Numbered from the stretch's first letter, positions 1 through 12,475 are shown. The stretch: 64,000 bases of DNA from Cadophora sp. MPI-SDFR-AT-0126 (GCA_020747065.1 JAGMVK010000006.1:1984001-2048000); one strand, 5' to 3'. Numbers and translations: made by a program. Notes: generated by a model not told the origin, from the letters alone.

Positions 1-758
1 ATAAATGAATCTATCGATTCTCTATTCGCAAATCACTTTACTAAAGCCTCTTGCAAATCGATATTTTATTTCAAACCGACTGCCTTATAGATACGTTTCG
101 GAGAGATTAGTGGGGCAATCAAGGCTAACAAGCTTAAGCGAGTGCGACCAGTGAATGTCAACAATAACAAAAACCGACGAGTCGTATGATTCTTGTGCGG
201 ATCAAGCATATGGTTCACAATCGCAGATAGAATTGAATGAAATGATCGTGACTAGGTGTTGCGATCTCTGCTCTTAGGTTTGCGAGCGGTGATACGCTTT
301 TCCGACCTCTACTTATCGAGCGAGGGAGTTCATTGAAGTGCAGATAGGAAAGTAGTACCCACATACTATCTGAAAGTCTTGCTTATTAGGAAGTCTATAC
401 TCTCTGACTGCGAAAGACTGTGAATGTCATGCGAGAGTATCTCGGCAAGTAACTTGTTGTTGTGTAACGCACGCGTGTTGTGTTGGGAAGCTGGTGTAAA
501 TTTCTGTTTGTCGGATATATTTAATGTCACATACAAAACTTAGGACATCTGTAAGATTGATTAAACCGCTCCGAAGAGCCCTTTTGTTGATCCATCTGCA
601 TCGGTGGGTGACTACCACGAGGCTGCGCGGAGCTAAATTCGCGCTAGTGCTCGCCCTTTCCTTTTTTGCCCACCCCAAGATAAATTCCTTCCGTCGACGA
701 GTTCCAATGGAGATATAAACAAACATTAATACTCTCCGTGCTCTCAGCAACAGCGAGA
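1..758. other. Intergenic, no supported gene
   Basis: I see no conserved protein, RNA gene or repeat here. Open frames on both strands are short and Arg-rich and look like chance. The last 100 bp should hold the promoter and 5' leader of the coiled-coil gene starting at 759; no clear TATA box is visible. Confidence 0.5.
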
Positions 759-1496
759 ATGCCTCCACCAAGAGTGTATCGATCCATCAAGGATCAGTTT
801 TACGTCGCTGCGGCCACTCGTCCACATCCAATCCCAGATGCGCGTGTAACCCAGGTCTACGAAGAGGTACGCGCTGAGGTTTGGCAAGAATACCCCGACG
901 AGGATCCCGAGCTCCAACGCTATTTAACTGAGTACTATGCTTGGGCCAGACTTTGTAAGTGCTATCCTGTAATACATTGCCCTTGCCCTTGCCCTTTTCG
1001 CTGAGCCTCTGTTTTGCGCATTGCCCTCAACTCATGATCGAATTGAGGCTCTTGCAGTAGCTGACTAGTCTCAGTCCAGAAGTACTCGGAGTTTCCGGGT
1101 CGCAATGCCTATAAATCACTCTGGGAGGGCGAGAGAGTCAATCGCCACGTGGATAAACTATCGACCGACAAGGAAGCGAAGGAGTACATCAAGCAGATCT
1201 GCGATTTGGAGTTCAAGAACGGGGAGCTCAGAGACACCGTATCAGAGTCTGAGAAAACAATCATGGACTTGAGAGACGAGGTTGAACAGCTTTTGAGCCA
1301 ACTCGTCGAAAAGAAGCTGGAGGACCGATTGAGCAATGAGCTTGAGATCAAGATTCTAGCTCTAAAGCAGGAGCTCAGAGACGCCATATCTCGCAAATCC
1401 GATTACATCATGGCCAATCGCAAGATGAACGGTACCGTTGATGAACTGAACATAGTTCTCAAGAAAGCTGAGTCTGCCAACGAAGCACTTCAGTAG
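759..1496 (+). CDS. Coiled-coil hypothetical protein, one intron, ends at an in-frame TAG
   Basis: Exons 759-954 and 1075-1496 give 205 aa. The intron 955-1074 has a GTAAGT donor and a TCTCAG acceptor, and splicing joins an N-terminal segment rich in Tyr and Glu to a strongly heptad-like, Glu/Lys/Leu-rich second half. That half (from about residue 85) looks like a long coiled coil, so a structural or scaffolding role is possible, but I recognise no family. ATG 759 is the first ATG in frame. The intron contains a TTGCCC triplication. The frame stays open for another 127 codons after the TAG at 1494-1496, and that stretch is again coiled-coil-like and ends in a basic KRRR-type tail. The annotated end may therefore be premature (mutation, sequence error or stop readthrough). 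Confidence 0.55.
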
Positions 1497-1880
1497 CTCA
1501 TCGATGAGAAACCCAGCCAGAAACCCACCACTGTCGATGCAGGCTGTCAATCCCAAGCCGTCGAGGAGTTCCCTGAAGATAATGTCAATCACGATGAAGC
1601 TACGGATAGCGAATCGAAGGATACCTCGTCTAAGCATGGCCGAAAAGACCTCACGATTCCCCGCCTGATAGAGAAACTCAAGAAGAAGATGCGTCTGCTG
1701 GTGGACAGAGATCTCAAAGTTCAGGCATTGGAAGCAGAGATTGCTCAGCTGAAGAGAGCTGCTAGCCACAACGCGCTGATGAACCGAAGTACCACTGCTG
1801 CTGGCTCAGAAGGCAAGGTCGATGAGTCTACCACTGCTGAGGAATCGAAGAACCCAAACAAGCGGCGCAGATTGGAATAA
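1497..1880 (+). pseudogene. In-frame downstream continuation of the coiled-coil gene
   Basis: This stretch is open in the same frame as the preceding gene immediately after its TAG and runs to a TAA at 1878-1880. It encodes about 127 residues: an acidic Ser/Glu-rich linker, a second Lys/Leu-rich heptad segment near 1670-1760, and a basic Lys-Arg tail resembling a nuclear localisation signal. No ATG start of its own fits well until 1689. No GT-AG intron I tried removes the TAG and keeps frame. It is best read as the severed C-terminal part of the upstream gene, or as a readthrough extension. Confidence 0.4.
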
Positions 1881-2301
1881 ATACTGTTGGATGTCTATCT
1901 TTGGCTTGGAATTTGGTATGCGCGAGCAGTGATGAATGGCTTTCTCAGTATAGGAGTATGGGTTCATGGTATCGTGGAAAGCCTCTTCAGTCAATGTATG
2001 GTATGCCTCGGGAGACAAACTCCAGCACACAGTTTGGTAGCAATGGAAAGAAGTCATCTGCCTCACAGCCTTTCTTTTGTCATAAAGAAACAATTATTCA
2101 ATGTCCTTTGACAGTTTCGTGATTTGTCAAAGACCATTTCTGTGCACCGTTGATATGATATCTTGAATAGAGATGACAAAACTCCAACCGCGCGGACGTG
2201 ATATCAGAATCTTGCTCGAGATCCAAGGGCCTTCAGCCAAATCCATCCAAGTTCTCACATCCAAGTATGTACATTTAGACCGTCAAACCAACTCAACTCA
2301 T

Positions 2302-3184
2302 CTACTCTTTCTCGGCCGGCCACATGAACCACGAAATGACGACTAAACCCTTCAACCCCGCAGCAATCCACAAAACACCCGCCGTCCCAATCGTACTATG
2401 CGCCAGCCAGCCACCCATCACCGCACCGCAGAGCAAGAAGACCGGCGCTCCAACTCTGCGATTCCTCTCCACATTGTGCGCAGTGAACAATTCAGCATCA
2501 GAAAACAAATCGCAATAGATACTCGTTAACACTACGCTCGTCAAAGCATTGAACTTTAGCGCTCGACTCGTGACAGCTTGTCCACAGCTCTGGAATGCGA
2601 CGAGCGCAATGGGGACCAGCACGTTCCAGGTAATGTCATCTTTCTCGGTTGCGGACTGGGGTCCCCAGGTGAGGATGGAGGCTGCTCCGACGATGAGCGA
2701 CATTTGGATCAAGAACGAGGCGCAGAGAACCCATCTTCGGCTGGGTGAGAAGAAACGGTGGAATCGGCTGAAGCAAAATGAGCCGACGCAGAACGAGATG
2801 AGAGAGACACCAGATTTGATCCAGCGCTGCGATTCTTTGGGTGCTGCGAGTCCGATGCCGATGTAGACGGTGTTTCCTAGAGAAGACGTCAGCACGCAGT
2901 TCTCTGAAACTTCGACGAATGTGCGACTTACCTGTTTGCATGGAAACGAAAGATCCCCATGTTGATATCGATGCACTGTCAAGCAGACCAGTGATGATAT
3001 AACACAGGAGAAGAACGATGTCCGCCCAGTCTCGACTGACGTTTACTGTCAATTTTGACCGCCAATTGCCCTTCGACGGACCATTGCTGAGCAGCGGTTG
3101 CTCTTCATCGCCTCCGAGCTGGCTGTGTCTATTGCCATTCCCTGTCGAGCCAACGGCTCCATAGCCATTGGAAGGGGCGGCCAT
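2302..3184 (-). CDS. DUF1275 (YoaK-like) multi-pass membrane protein
   Basis: Exons 3184-2932 and 2876-2302 give 275 aa. The intron 2931-2877 (55 nt) has a GTAAGT donor and a CTAG acceptor; splicing restores the family hallmark SMQTGNTVYIGIG across the junction, where DUF1275 proteins have a conserved QTGN motif. After a hydrophilic N-terminus of about 55 residues (Gly/Ser/Asn-rich), hydrophobic helices follow to the C-terminus, consistent with the usual six or so transmembrane segments. The family is widespread in fungi and bacteria and its substrate is unknown; transport across a membrane is only an inference. The gene is convergent with the coiled-coil gene. Confidence 0.85.
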
Positions 3185-4371
3185 GATGAGTTCTCGCCGC
3201 TATTTTTGATGACGGTTAATGATATAATGTTCGGTCGCTGACTGGATGCGGGGTAGCAAAGTGCGACGCTCTAGGTACCACAAACAGCTCTTCTGGTTCA
3301 GGATACGAAATCTACAACAGTTACAAAGTCAAAGTCAAGATCTTGCGACCAGAAAAAGCTCATGGAACTTTAGATCCGATAGTTTTCATGTCACGGGGAC
3401 TGTGGGGGGAAGAAGAAAATAACTAAAGTGCACGACGACGAGCATGCCCACTTCCAAGTCGGTCCCGACAGCGCTGTTGTGTCATCAGCCTGTCGTAGGC
3501 CGCGATCACCGCACTACTTTCCTTTCCAGGAATAGAGTTTCTTTTCGACCCGCACTCGAGACTCAATTGACCGCAACAAAACTGGATTCCGTCTATAAAA
3601 AGTATGGAGCTATAAAATGCATGTTTGCGAGTTTTGTCACACGGCAATCGTTTCAAAACAAGCTTGCTCGGCTACAAAAATGGAGCCTATCAAGACTTCT
3701 TGAATACCAGCCGCAGAAAGGCCAAGTAGGGCCAAGTAAGGCTTCAAGCCACACTGAGCGTGCGGAGAAGCCTCGCAATCCCTTGGCCGCAGAAAGATAT
3801 GAGGAGCGGAGAAGATTCGGTGGCGATTCAGATGCTGTACTCCATCTGCCTCGCTTACAAGAGGAAGTCATCGCGGGGTAAAAGAGGGGGATCCAATAAT
3901 CCCCCATGGGGTCGACTTTTCAGCTTGAAGAAACTCCTACCATAAGGCCGCGATGGCAATGTGATATGCCTCTTGGCAATCAGCCACGTTTCGAAAGATG
4001 AATATCTAAATCCCATTTGGAAAGAAAGCCGTGTTGTCGCTGTGAGAGTTCGGCCATGACTCGGGGATGGCTCGGTTACATGGCAGCGGGCAGGGCGGGG
4101 TAGCTATTGGTCGATTATTAACTAGACTCCGATGAGTAAGAAGCCGTGACAACAATCTGCAGGGGACAAGCTTCAAAGTCGTCATAGCCAGAAGCTCATG
4201 CGAGAATGCAAGTCTGAGCTCCCAGCTTCACATTTTCTTCTTCTCCCGATCTCTTCCGCAGTTTAAAGTGCAATTGTTCCCGAAGACACTTCATATAAAG
4301 CCCAATAACCTCGGAAGTTCGTCGCCTCAATCAGCTAGAAAAGGGACCATTTCCCCGTCTCAATTGACAGA
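3185..4371. other. Intergenic, promoter region of the oxalate decarboxylase
   Basis: No supported gene. It holds a short tandem duplication of GGCCAAGTA near 3719-3737 and pyrimidine-rich leader sequence just before 4372. The DUF1275 promoter lies at the left end and the oxalate decarboxylase promoter at the right end. Confidence 0.5.
4294..4299 (+). promoter_or_regulatory. TATA-like box of the oxalate decarboxylase gene
   Basis: A TATAAA hexamer lies 78 bp upstream of ATG 4372 and is followed closely by CCCAATAACC. Spacing fits a core promoter with a leader of about 45 nt. This is inference from position and motif only. Confidence 0.45.
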
Positions 4372-5884
4372 ATGAAGCTCCAGAGTTCGCTCGTGCTGCT
4401 CAGCGCTGTGCTGCTTGAGCTTGGAATTGCAATTCCAGTTCAGGACAGCCCTCGACAACGCCTCTTGGATGGAAAACCTCTCCCAGCAAACCTTCGAAAA
4501 TCGAAGCTATCCTCTCCATATGCTCCAGGCTTCAAGGATCCTTTGGACAAAGCTGTTGATGCGGTAGGAGACAAGCTTGATCCATTGCCATATCGCAATG
4601 GACAAGGTGCATCTGTTTTGGGGCCATGGAACTGGGAACGTTCCCGCCAGAGTCCGGATCTCGTGAGACCTCCTAGCACCGATCATGGAAATTTGGCGAA
4701 CATGCGCTGGAGTTTCGCGGACTCGCATGTGAGAATTGAGGTAAGTCAACATCCCGTGACAGAATTTCCAACTCTTGGATGGGAATTGACACCTTACAGG
4801 AAGGAGGTTGGACAAGACAAACGACCGTCAGAGAGCTGGGCTCAAGTGTCGAACTTGCTTCGGTGAACATGCGACTCGACGAGGGTGTTATCCGAGAGCT
4901 TCATTGGCATAAGGAGGCCGAGTGGGCATATGTTCTGGATGGAGAAGTCAGAGTCACAGCCATTGACTATGACGGAGGCAGCTTCTTTGACGATTTGAAG
5001 AAGGGTGATCTTTGGTATTTCCCCAGTGGTGTCCCTCACTCGCTTCAGGGTCTTGGAGAGAATGGTACCGAGTTCCTTCTTGTCTTTGATGATGGAGGGT
5101 TTTCTGAGGAATCAACGTTCATCTTGACAGATTGGTTGGGTAAGTTTCATCCCGTCTTACTCTCATTGAATCTCACTGAATAATGCCTTCAGCACACACA
5201 CCAAAGTCAGTAGTCGCCAAGAACTTCAACCTCGCACCAGAAGTCTTTGCGCATATCCCCGATGGAGAGAAGTATATCTTCCAAGGATCCACACCCGGAT
5301 CGATCGAAGACGAGAAGCCCAGCGGAAAGGGAGTCAAGAAGTCCAAGTACAATTTCACACACCGAATGTTAGATCAGGAACCCAAGAAGACAAGCGGAGG
5401 CGAAGTTCGCATCACCGACTCGAAGAACTTCCCCATCTCGCAGACCATTGCGGCAGCACACGTAACCATCGACCCCGGAGCGATCCGCGAGATGCACTGG
5501 CACCCAAATGCCGACGAGTGGTCTTTCTTCTTGAAGGGACGCGCGCGCATCACGATCTTCGCTGCTGAAGGTACAGCTCGCACATTCGACTACGTTCCAG
5601 GAGACGTCGGTATCGTTCCGCGAAACATGGGTCACTTTGTCGAGAACATTGGGGACGAGCCCATCGAGATGTTGGAAGTATTCAAGGCTGATGAGTTCAG
5701 AGATTTCTCTTTGTTCCAGTGGATGGGGGAGACACCAAAGAAGATGGTCATCGATCATTTGTTTGCGGATGACCCAAAGAATGGAGAGATCTTCTGGAAT
5801 AAGGTGAAGAGTGCTGAGAAGGACGAGGTCACTCTTCCTGATGAATCGGAGGATGGAGCCGAGGAGACCGTGGGAGAATTGTGA
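4372..5884 (+). CDS. Secreted bicupin oxalate decarboxylase
   Basis: Exons 4372-4740, 4800-5139 and 5193-5884 give 466 aa; introns of 59 and 53 nt. The enzyme converts oxalate to formate and CO2 using Mn. A signal peptide (residues 1-20, hydrophobic Leu/Val run) predicts secretion. Two cupin domains each carry the metal motif: cupin 1 has H158-W-H160 with E164 and a later H203; cupin 2 has EMHWHPNADEW. The lid loop after cupin 1 reads SEEST with Glu at about 226, the decarboxylase-type loop in which Glu acts as proton donor; oxalate oxidases differ here. Length matches fungal homologues. The role is probably oxalate and pH control outside the cell. A TATA-like box lies 78 bp upstream. Confidence 0.93.
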
Positions 5885-8241
5885 AGTGTCTTGAATTTGG
5901 TCAAGGACGTATCGACGTCTGGATGTTCTGCCAATAGTTTTCGGTCATCAGTGGGAAGAAGATACTGGATATCATTTTGAGTTTATCGGAGTTCAAATTT
6001 CATCAACGGGCCCTGGAAGCTGCGATATTATTTGGGACATATGTACCAGAATCAGAATCGAAAACGGTTAAAGAACGATGTCTTGCTAGGTTACAAAGAA
6101 GAGATGCATAAACTCATGTAAGCTATCATATCCATGGGAACCACTTCCTCATCCATTCTATCACCAAACCTCCACACTTGCTAAATGCGGGGGCATTGTC
6201 CAGACCATGATTTTCACGAACTCCCATTCCTCTCCCAGTCCCCGCGCCGTGCACAGAATACCGATTCGTCATCCAATCCCCACTATTCTTCTACAGCTTG
6301 CCGAGTTCAAATTACAACACCACTAGCAGCCTGGGTTGGTGTGAAGCTAAACGAACTCAATAAATATACACATCCTGGATAATGTTACAGTCGGAAAACA
6401 CAGCTTTTTCATCACCTTGATTGCAGCCCAACGTCTGTCTGCACTATTCAAAGGTGCAGAATTCGTTCTTGACTTTTTTCTCTATGTGTTCAGACGGAAT
6501 TTGAAACCAACAACCAGGGGGGTTCCGGCTCAGCGCAGACACCATACGGTAATTCAAGTCCGACTCCCCTGTTTTGATTCTGGACTGATATGAAGCCTGC
6601 ACCTGGTAAGGCCAATGCCATATCAGGAAGTACTACGAAGGAGCAAGTATGATACTAAAGCGCTTTGATGACAAGCATTAAACAAGGCCTTCTTGCCGCC
6701 TTTCCACCTTGGTATGTCTCTGCCTTGCTCGGGCAACTATCCGGCCTGCTTCCCTGTCTGGGATGAGGTGGGTCTCGATGTTGGAATTTGGGCGTTCTAC
6801 TCCAACATGCAGGAAGTCCCGCACCTGACCTCCACTGTACCCGTCGCGGGGAACCCTGCAACACTCCTTAATCTAGGCCTATTTGTGCACTTTTTTGTCG
6901 CCAACACCACGGGCTCTCCGCCTCAACTTGTAATAGTGGCGTACATGGGACCGCGGGCGACAACCGAGGAATAGCAGAGATGTGCACTGCACTACACTGC
7001 ATTGCAGCATCTGACATTTGGCATTTGACAACTGACATTTGACATCGCAGAAAGCTTGGTATTCACCAAGCCAAGAAATATGTGAGTAAACGTCCCCGAA
7101 GATCATATTTCCTTAAGCTTTGATATACCAGGACAACTACCGAGGATCAACTGAACAAGAGCTTTGAGGTTGACTCAAGCTCGAGCTAGCGAATTGTCCA
7201 AGCTGGCTTAGCTTTGCAAGTGGTCGGCTCGAACGCCAATCGACTTGTAATACTGTTCGTGTTGTGTGTGTCTGGTCGGGGAGTAACAGGGGCAGCGAAG
7301 CATATTGATACGACACAGCGTCATCATTGGTTTACTGATGGAGGGGTGCTTAATCACCCCGCATACTCGAGTACATGTGGATGCATTCATTGGTGTGAAA
7401 ACCAAGACTTGTGCTGCATACGGCGGTATTCTAGGAAAGTCTTTCACCCCATGTCAGGTATTTCCACGTGGAGGGTGAAGGACTTGAGATGGCATCTGTA
7501 TCCAGGGGTACCTGGAGACCTAGGGTCCACTATCATCAGCAACATTGCGTGAAGGATTCGTCATATGCTTCCATTTTCATATTCTAGTTTGGTCGTTCAA
7601 ATCTCTATTCGCTGCTCTCAAATGTATGTCTCTCTCTGAAACCAATTCTCGCAAGGCGAAGGAATACCACTGTTGGATGGTTCGCTAGGCAAATCTGCGG
7701 TCAAAATAAACTACGTAGTGTAAACTATGCTACAGACCGATCTCGATTAGGCAGGTGGGAAGGGAGTAGTCCTTCCTTCAAATCAAAATAGCGTTGTCAA
7801 TCTTGTTCTCGATTCGGTCACACGTGAGCTGCAAGTGGTTGTTGGAGTTGACAACCACACGCCCATCAGCAAGCCACCCCAATGACTGGACATTTTCCAA
7901 GGAATGGTTGCATCTCACGGGGCTGGATCTTTATCAGAAACGATCAGTAAGACCGAGAAACTGCGAAAGTTCACCGAGGGAGGGGGAGTCTCGAGGCTGT
8001 CGTCGAGGATATTCTTCTTCGAGATCTGTATCGCCACTCATTGGCCAAGCAGCGGCAGCGACATCTGGTACTCCTCAACTCACTAGATAGACTAGGTGTC
8101 GAGCGAGTCCACATCACCCATATCTATCTCATATCTATTCTTTGCACTCTGTACAATTCAAGTCAACCATTCTGAAGTTATCACTTTCAAAACTGGGAGT
8201 TGACTCACCTCATTGAAAACAACCCATTCTGAGATACCACC
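5885..8241. other. Long intergenic region without a supported gene
   Basis: About 2.4 kb. No conserved coding signal is visible on either strand; open frames of up to 112 codons have no recognisable motif. Near 7010-7050 there is a short imperfect repeat of TTGACA/TTGGCA units. The final 150 bp is a CA-rich leader before the SulP start. Confidence 0.45.
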
Positions 8242-10422
8242 ATGGCGAAGTTCTCAGTCGGCGAAAAGGTCGATGCCTTCAAGACCATGGTCCGAACGGA
8301 CACCACGACCAACCGAGTCAAAGACTATGTTGTGAAAGGTGCTCCTCAGTTCCCATCAGCATCAGCACAATACCTCCTCGACAAAGTCCCCATCGTGTCC
8401 TGGCTCCCTCGTTATCATCCCTCATGGCTTCTGACAGATGCCATTGCTGGCCTGACCATCGGCGTCATGCTCATCCCACAGGGACTGGCATACGCAAAGA
8501 TTGCAACTATTCCCATCGAGAACGGCCTCTATTCGTCCTGGATCCCAGCTGCCATTTGTGTCTTCATGGGAACGTCGAAAGGTAAGCATCGCCACTCACC
8601 TTAATTGAGCTCGAACCGAGCTGACGACCATCAACTCAGATCTCTCAAGCGGTCCAACATCTATTCTAGGTCTGCTGACCGCAGAAATCATTGTCGACCT
8701 CAAAGATGAATACGACGTTGCGAAGATCGCTAGTGCTGTGTCCTTCATGGTCGGTGTTTACTCTCTCGCAATGGGTGTCCTCGGTCTCGGTTTCCTCCTA
8801 GATTACGTCTCCGTCCCAGTTCTCACCGGTTTCATCTCTGCCACTGCCTTGATCATCGGATTCGGTCAAGTAGGTAGCTTGGTCGGTCTCAGTAATGTCC
8901 CAACTGGAGTCTTCCCAGTCATTGGCAATGTTCTCAAACGTCTCCCAGACTGGGACGGCCCAACCTGTGGCATCGGCATTGGAACCATCGTCATCCTCCT
9001 CGCTCTTGAGAAAGTCGGTAAGACGTGGGGCAAGAAGCACTTTATCATCAAGTACCTCGCAAGCAGTCGAGCTGTCATCGTTCTTGTCATCTTCACTTTG
9101 ATCAGTTACCTCGTCAACAAAGACCGAAAAGATGACCTTCTCTGGGGCATCAGCAAAGTCGACACTAACGGCATCATCGCTCCAACAGCTCATGACACCG
9201 GACTCATCTCGAAGGTCGCTACTCGCGCAGTGGCTCCTCTTGTTGCCTGCACACTTGAGCATCTTGCAGTTGGAAAAGCTTTCGGACGCAAAAACGGCTA
9301 CACCATCGACCAAAGCCAGGAACTCAACTATCTAGGAGTCACCAACATGGTCAACTCATTCTTTGGTTCCATGCCAGTAGGCGGTGCCATGTCTCGAACA
9401 GCAGTCAACTCTGAGTGTCACGTCCGAAGTCCATTAGGCGGCGCTGTTACAGCTGCTTTCATCCTCCTGACACTTTACGTCTTTTCTCCCGCCTTGTACT
9501 GGCTCCCAAAGTCGACACTTTCGGCTATCATCGTAAGCTCGACCTCTTTTATCTCCCTATAATCGGATATGACTAACATAAGCAGATCATGGCAGTTCTC
9601 CATCTTTTCGGCCCAGTCTCCGCCTTCTACCGCTACTGGCGAATCTCACTTGCAGACTTCATCGCATCCATGCTCTCATTCTGGGTAACCATCTTCGTCT
9701 CCGCTGAGATCGGCATTGGCTGTGCCGCTGCTTGGTCCGTCGCATGGACGATGCTCCGCTCTGCATTCGTCAAACCCAAAATTCATGCCAACACCGAAGA
9801 CGAAGGCTTCACTCTACCAAGACGCACATCCAGCGTTGAGAATACCGAGAAGTCTGGTCGTCAAGGCAGTCGCACTGAACATGCCAGCATGACGATCCCC
9901 AATGACACTGTCGTCATCCACTTCAACGACTCCATATTCTACCCCAATGCTCACCGTAGCAAGCGCACTGCTCTTGAAGCTATTCAACTCGTCTACGAAA
10001 AAGTCACCCATGGTATCACTGAAGAGCGCGAGAGATCCTGGAGTGTAGCAGCTGAGAAGCGTGTCGAGCGAATGCGCAAACAGCAACGCGTCGTGTTGAA
10101 AGACATCCCGCTCTCAGTCGTCGTTTGGGACTTCACTGCCGTTCCGTTCGTTGATGTGACTGCTATCCTTGCTCTTGGCGAGCTCAAGGAAGACATTCGT
10201 CTGCATTCTGGTAAGGGTGTGCAGTTACGTCTTGTTGGCTTGTCGAACAGTGTGCGTGAGAGGTTCTTGAGAGCTAAGTGGAAGTTGACTGATGTCGAGG
10301 GATGGCGCGAGGAGGGTGCTGATGTGGTGTACACTTCTCTGGAGCGAGCTGTGCTTGACCGTGAGGGTAGAGAGGGAAGTATCTTGGAGGCTGTCACAAT
10401 TGATGATGAGAAACGAGGTTGA
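8242..10422 (+). CDS. SulP-family sulfate permease with STAS domain
   Basis: Exons 8242-8581, 8640-9532 and 9586-10422 give 689 aa; the second intron has a perfect GACTAAC branch site. The membrane core starts with the SulP signature: GLTIGVMLIPQGLAYAKIA (about residues 72-90), then a segment joined across intron 1 reading SKDLSSGPTSILG. The SulP signature is followed by about ten further hydrophobic helices including SMPVGGAMSRTAVN. After a polar linker, a C-terminal STAS domain (about residues 550-670) contains VVWDFTAVPFVDVTAILAL. The protein should be a plasma-membrane sulfate/proton symporter supplying sulfur assimilation; other anions are possible in this family. Two adjacent gaps of noncoding DNA isolate it from neighbours. 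Confidence 0.92.
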
Positions 10423-11144
10423 GTTGTTCGATATCTTGTGGTTATTTGCACGATAGGTTTTGATTTCTTGAATTGCTGGTCTGGTATTGGCGTTTCATGT
10501 TTTCTGTTAGGATAGGAGTGCCTGCGTCAGGGAATCTTCATCAGCTATTCAGTATAGGGGTAGTCTTGCAGATGCAGTTTACCACAACATACGTGAACAT
10601 CTTTTCTCTGTCTAACCCAAATCTATTGCAACCACTCATGCTGTGACTCAATACAATGTCGTGATCTCTATCACCTTACCGAAAAAGTGAGGCGAACGTT
10701 CTGCGTAGAACGTTGCATCACCCCACTTGTGCTGCACTACTATACAACAGAGGCGGGGTATAATTGCACCATATACAAGACGTGAAATATAACGACTCTG
10801 TTGTCTAGAAGTCAACGTCCGAAAGCTTTCCAGTGTAGCTCGAGGTTGAAGTGGGCTGAAATCCGTGGACAGGTATTTTTCCTAAATATCTCACGCTCAT
10901 GAGCTCAAAGGTAGTAGGTCGTCCGAGCTGTCTTCGCCCTGCCTATCAACTGTTTGTTCCGATTTCGAATGCTAATGACGTCCGGGTTGCACCTGAAAGG
11001 GAGATCGCAGATACGAGAAGCGGAGAGCAATGACCGTTTATTTAAACGAGTTGGGATGTCGCTCTACTCATTCCTATTCAAAGAAGACTTACCCTCAATT
11101 TCGAGCTTTTAGCCTCACTCATTTGAGACTCCTCAATTGTCACA
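10423..11144. other. Intergenic region with a small hairpin
   Basis: No gene supported. It contains a perfect 8-bp inverted repeat with a 4-nt loop at 10695-10714, about 270 bp past the SulP stop, and a TATTTAAA element near 11038 that would suit the small secreted-protein gene starting at 11145. Confidence 0.45.
10695..10714. repeat. Perfect 8-bp inverted repeat, 4-nt loop
   Basis: AACGTTCT and AGAACGTT flank GCGT. It lies downstream of the SulP gene and could be a 3' end hairpin or a palindromic protein-binding site. Chance occurrence cannot be excluded. Confidence 0.4.
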
Positions 11145-11656
11145 ATGACTTCATTGTCTACCATTTATAAGTTGACTGGCGTTCTGACTCCAGCGATGGC
11201 GGCTGTGTTAGCGACTCCCACAGCCAAAACCCACGAACCGAGCTTCTTTCTGTGTACCGGCAAGAACTTCACCAGATATTGCCCGAACCTTAGAGCTCCA
11301 AGTGGTGTCTGCGGTATAGTTCTCCCTCCCAAATACGTTACAATCAAGGATCTCACTCCAGCATCCAGTCACTTATACCCGACGATCTCAATGACAAGGT
11401 ATCCTCAATGCAGGGAGCGGAAGGGAATACTTGTTTGCACTTTGTGTAGGTCGTTGTATCTCATGGGTAGGTGAGCTGAATGGCTAATCAGATTTGCAGC
11501 GCGCCGGAATGCAGTATTGACGAGCTTTGGTTCCACTGGGACAATTTCCCTCTCCCGGATCTCTCTGTGACTCCAACGCATGGACCGGATGGCAGTATCC
11601 ACAATTATGAAGATCAGTTGAGCAGTGTTGAGTGCTGGGCAGATGATAGCGTTTGA
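11145..11656 (+). CDS. Candidate small secreted Cys-containing protein, one intron
   Basis: Model: exons 11145-11398 and 11500-11656 give 136 aa. The intron 11399-11499 has a GTATCC donor, a GCTAATC branch-like site and a TTTGCAG acceptor. The N-terminus has a moderately hydrophobic stretch ending in Ala-rich sequence near residues 12-28 that could be a signal peptide. The mature part carries FFLCTGKNFTRYCPNL and GVC motifs that recall fungal small secreted beta/gamma-crystallin-like proteins; five Cys are in the model. The ATG context is CACAATGAC and a TATTTAAA element lies about 100 bp upstream. A reading without the splice ends at 11474. This is a weak, unverified call with no firm family. 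Confidence 0.35.
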
Positions 11657-12475
11657 TGGGCTGAAACCTCGCAATAGGATAAAAGCGGAAGTGAATCAAG
11701 CTCGGGAGTGCACAGCCATGGGCTTTTCGTTCCTCTGGGAAATTCCTTTTGAGGTACTTCGGTCACGAAAATTTGGGTGGAGCAGAGAATTTGTTGTATC
11801 TACATCGATTTGCTGCTCTATATACATATATTTTTGGCTTCGTACTCAGCACTTTCTCAATCAGAGATTTGATGCAGTCTTCATCCATAATGACTCCTTG
11901 TTATTGTCGGAAGCCATGGATCGAATGTCTAGACTCCGAAAGGAATGATTATTTGAGGGTCACATCTATAGGGTATTCAACTGTTCACAGTTTGGACAGT
12001 CTAGGTCTCCTCATGCCAAGTAGGAAGCAGACGGAGCCTTGCACTCAGCCTCCTCAGCAATGCACCATACAGTTGTCCAGACTGTTGGTCAATCAGCCAA
12101 GTCTTGAAGCGAAACGATCTATGATGAAAGACATAATAGGAATTCATTTGCCGACCAGGAATCTGTACATCCAACTGATGGGTCCATGTTCTCGTATCTT
12201 TACCGTCCCGCAAACACTCAATTGAATTCGCAAACTCAAGCTGCACCAGCCTCTCTCAACATATGTGAGCTTTCGTCATAGCACCAAGTAAATGTTCATT
12301 AAATCAAGGCTACTCCTGCAGGGCACTTCATCCCAATGCAATCCAAATCCGCGGAATGAATGACATCTGCCACTGATCGGATCAACCTCCTTATGTGAGG
12401 TGTAGAATCGGCGACTTTACGGCCAGAGAATAAGAGCAACAGGGCCATGTTTACCAAAGAAGAGAGAAAGCTGTT
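11657..12475. other. Intergenic, no supported gene
   Basis: Open frames here have no motif, signal peptide or codon bias that would support a gene. Confidence 0.4.

Noticed and set aside
427..771. A 114-codon open frame on the minus strand
   Set aside because: Arg-rich, without motif, and overlapping the promoter and start of the coiled-coil gene on the other strand.
8798..9313. A 171-codon minus-strand frame inside the SulP gene
   Set aside because: It is the antisense shadow of a well-supported membrane domain; acidic composition mirrors the hydrophobic sense codons.
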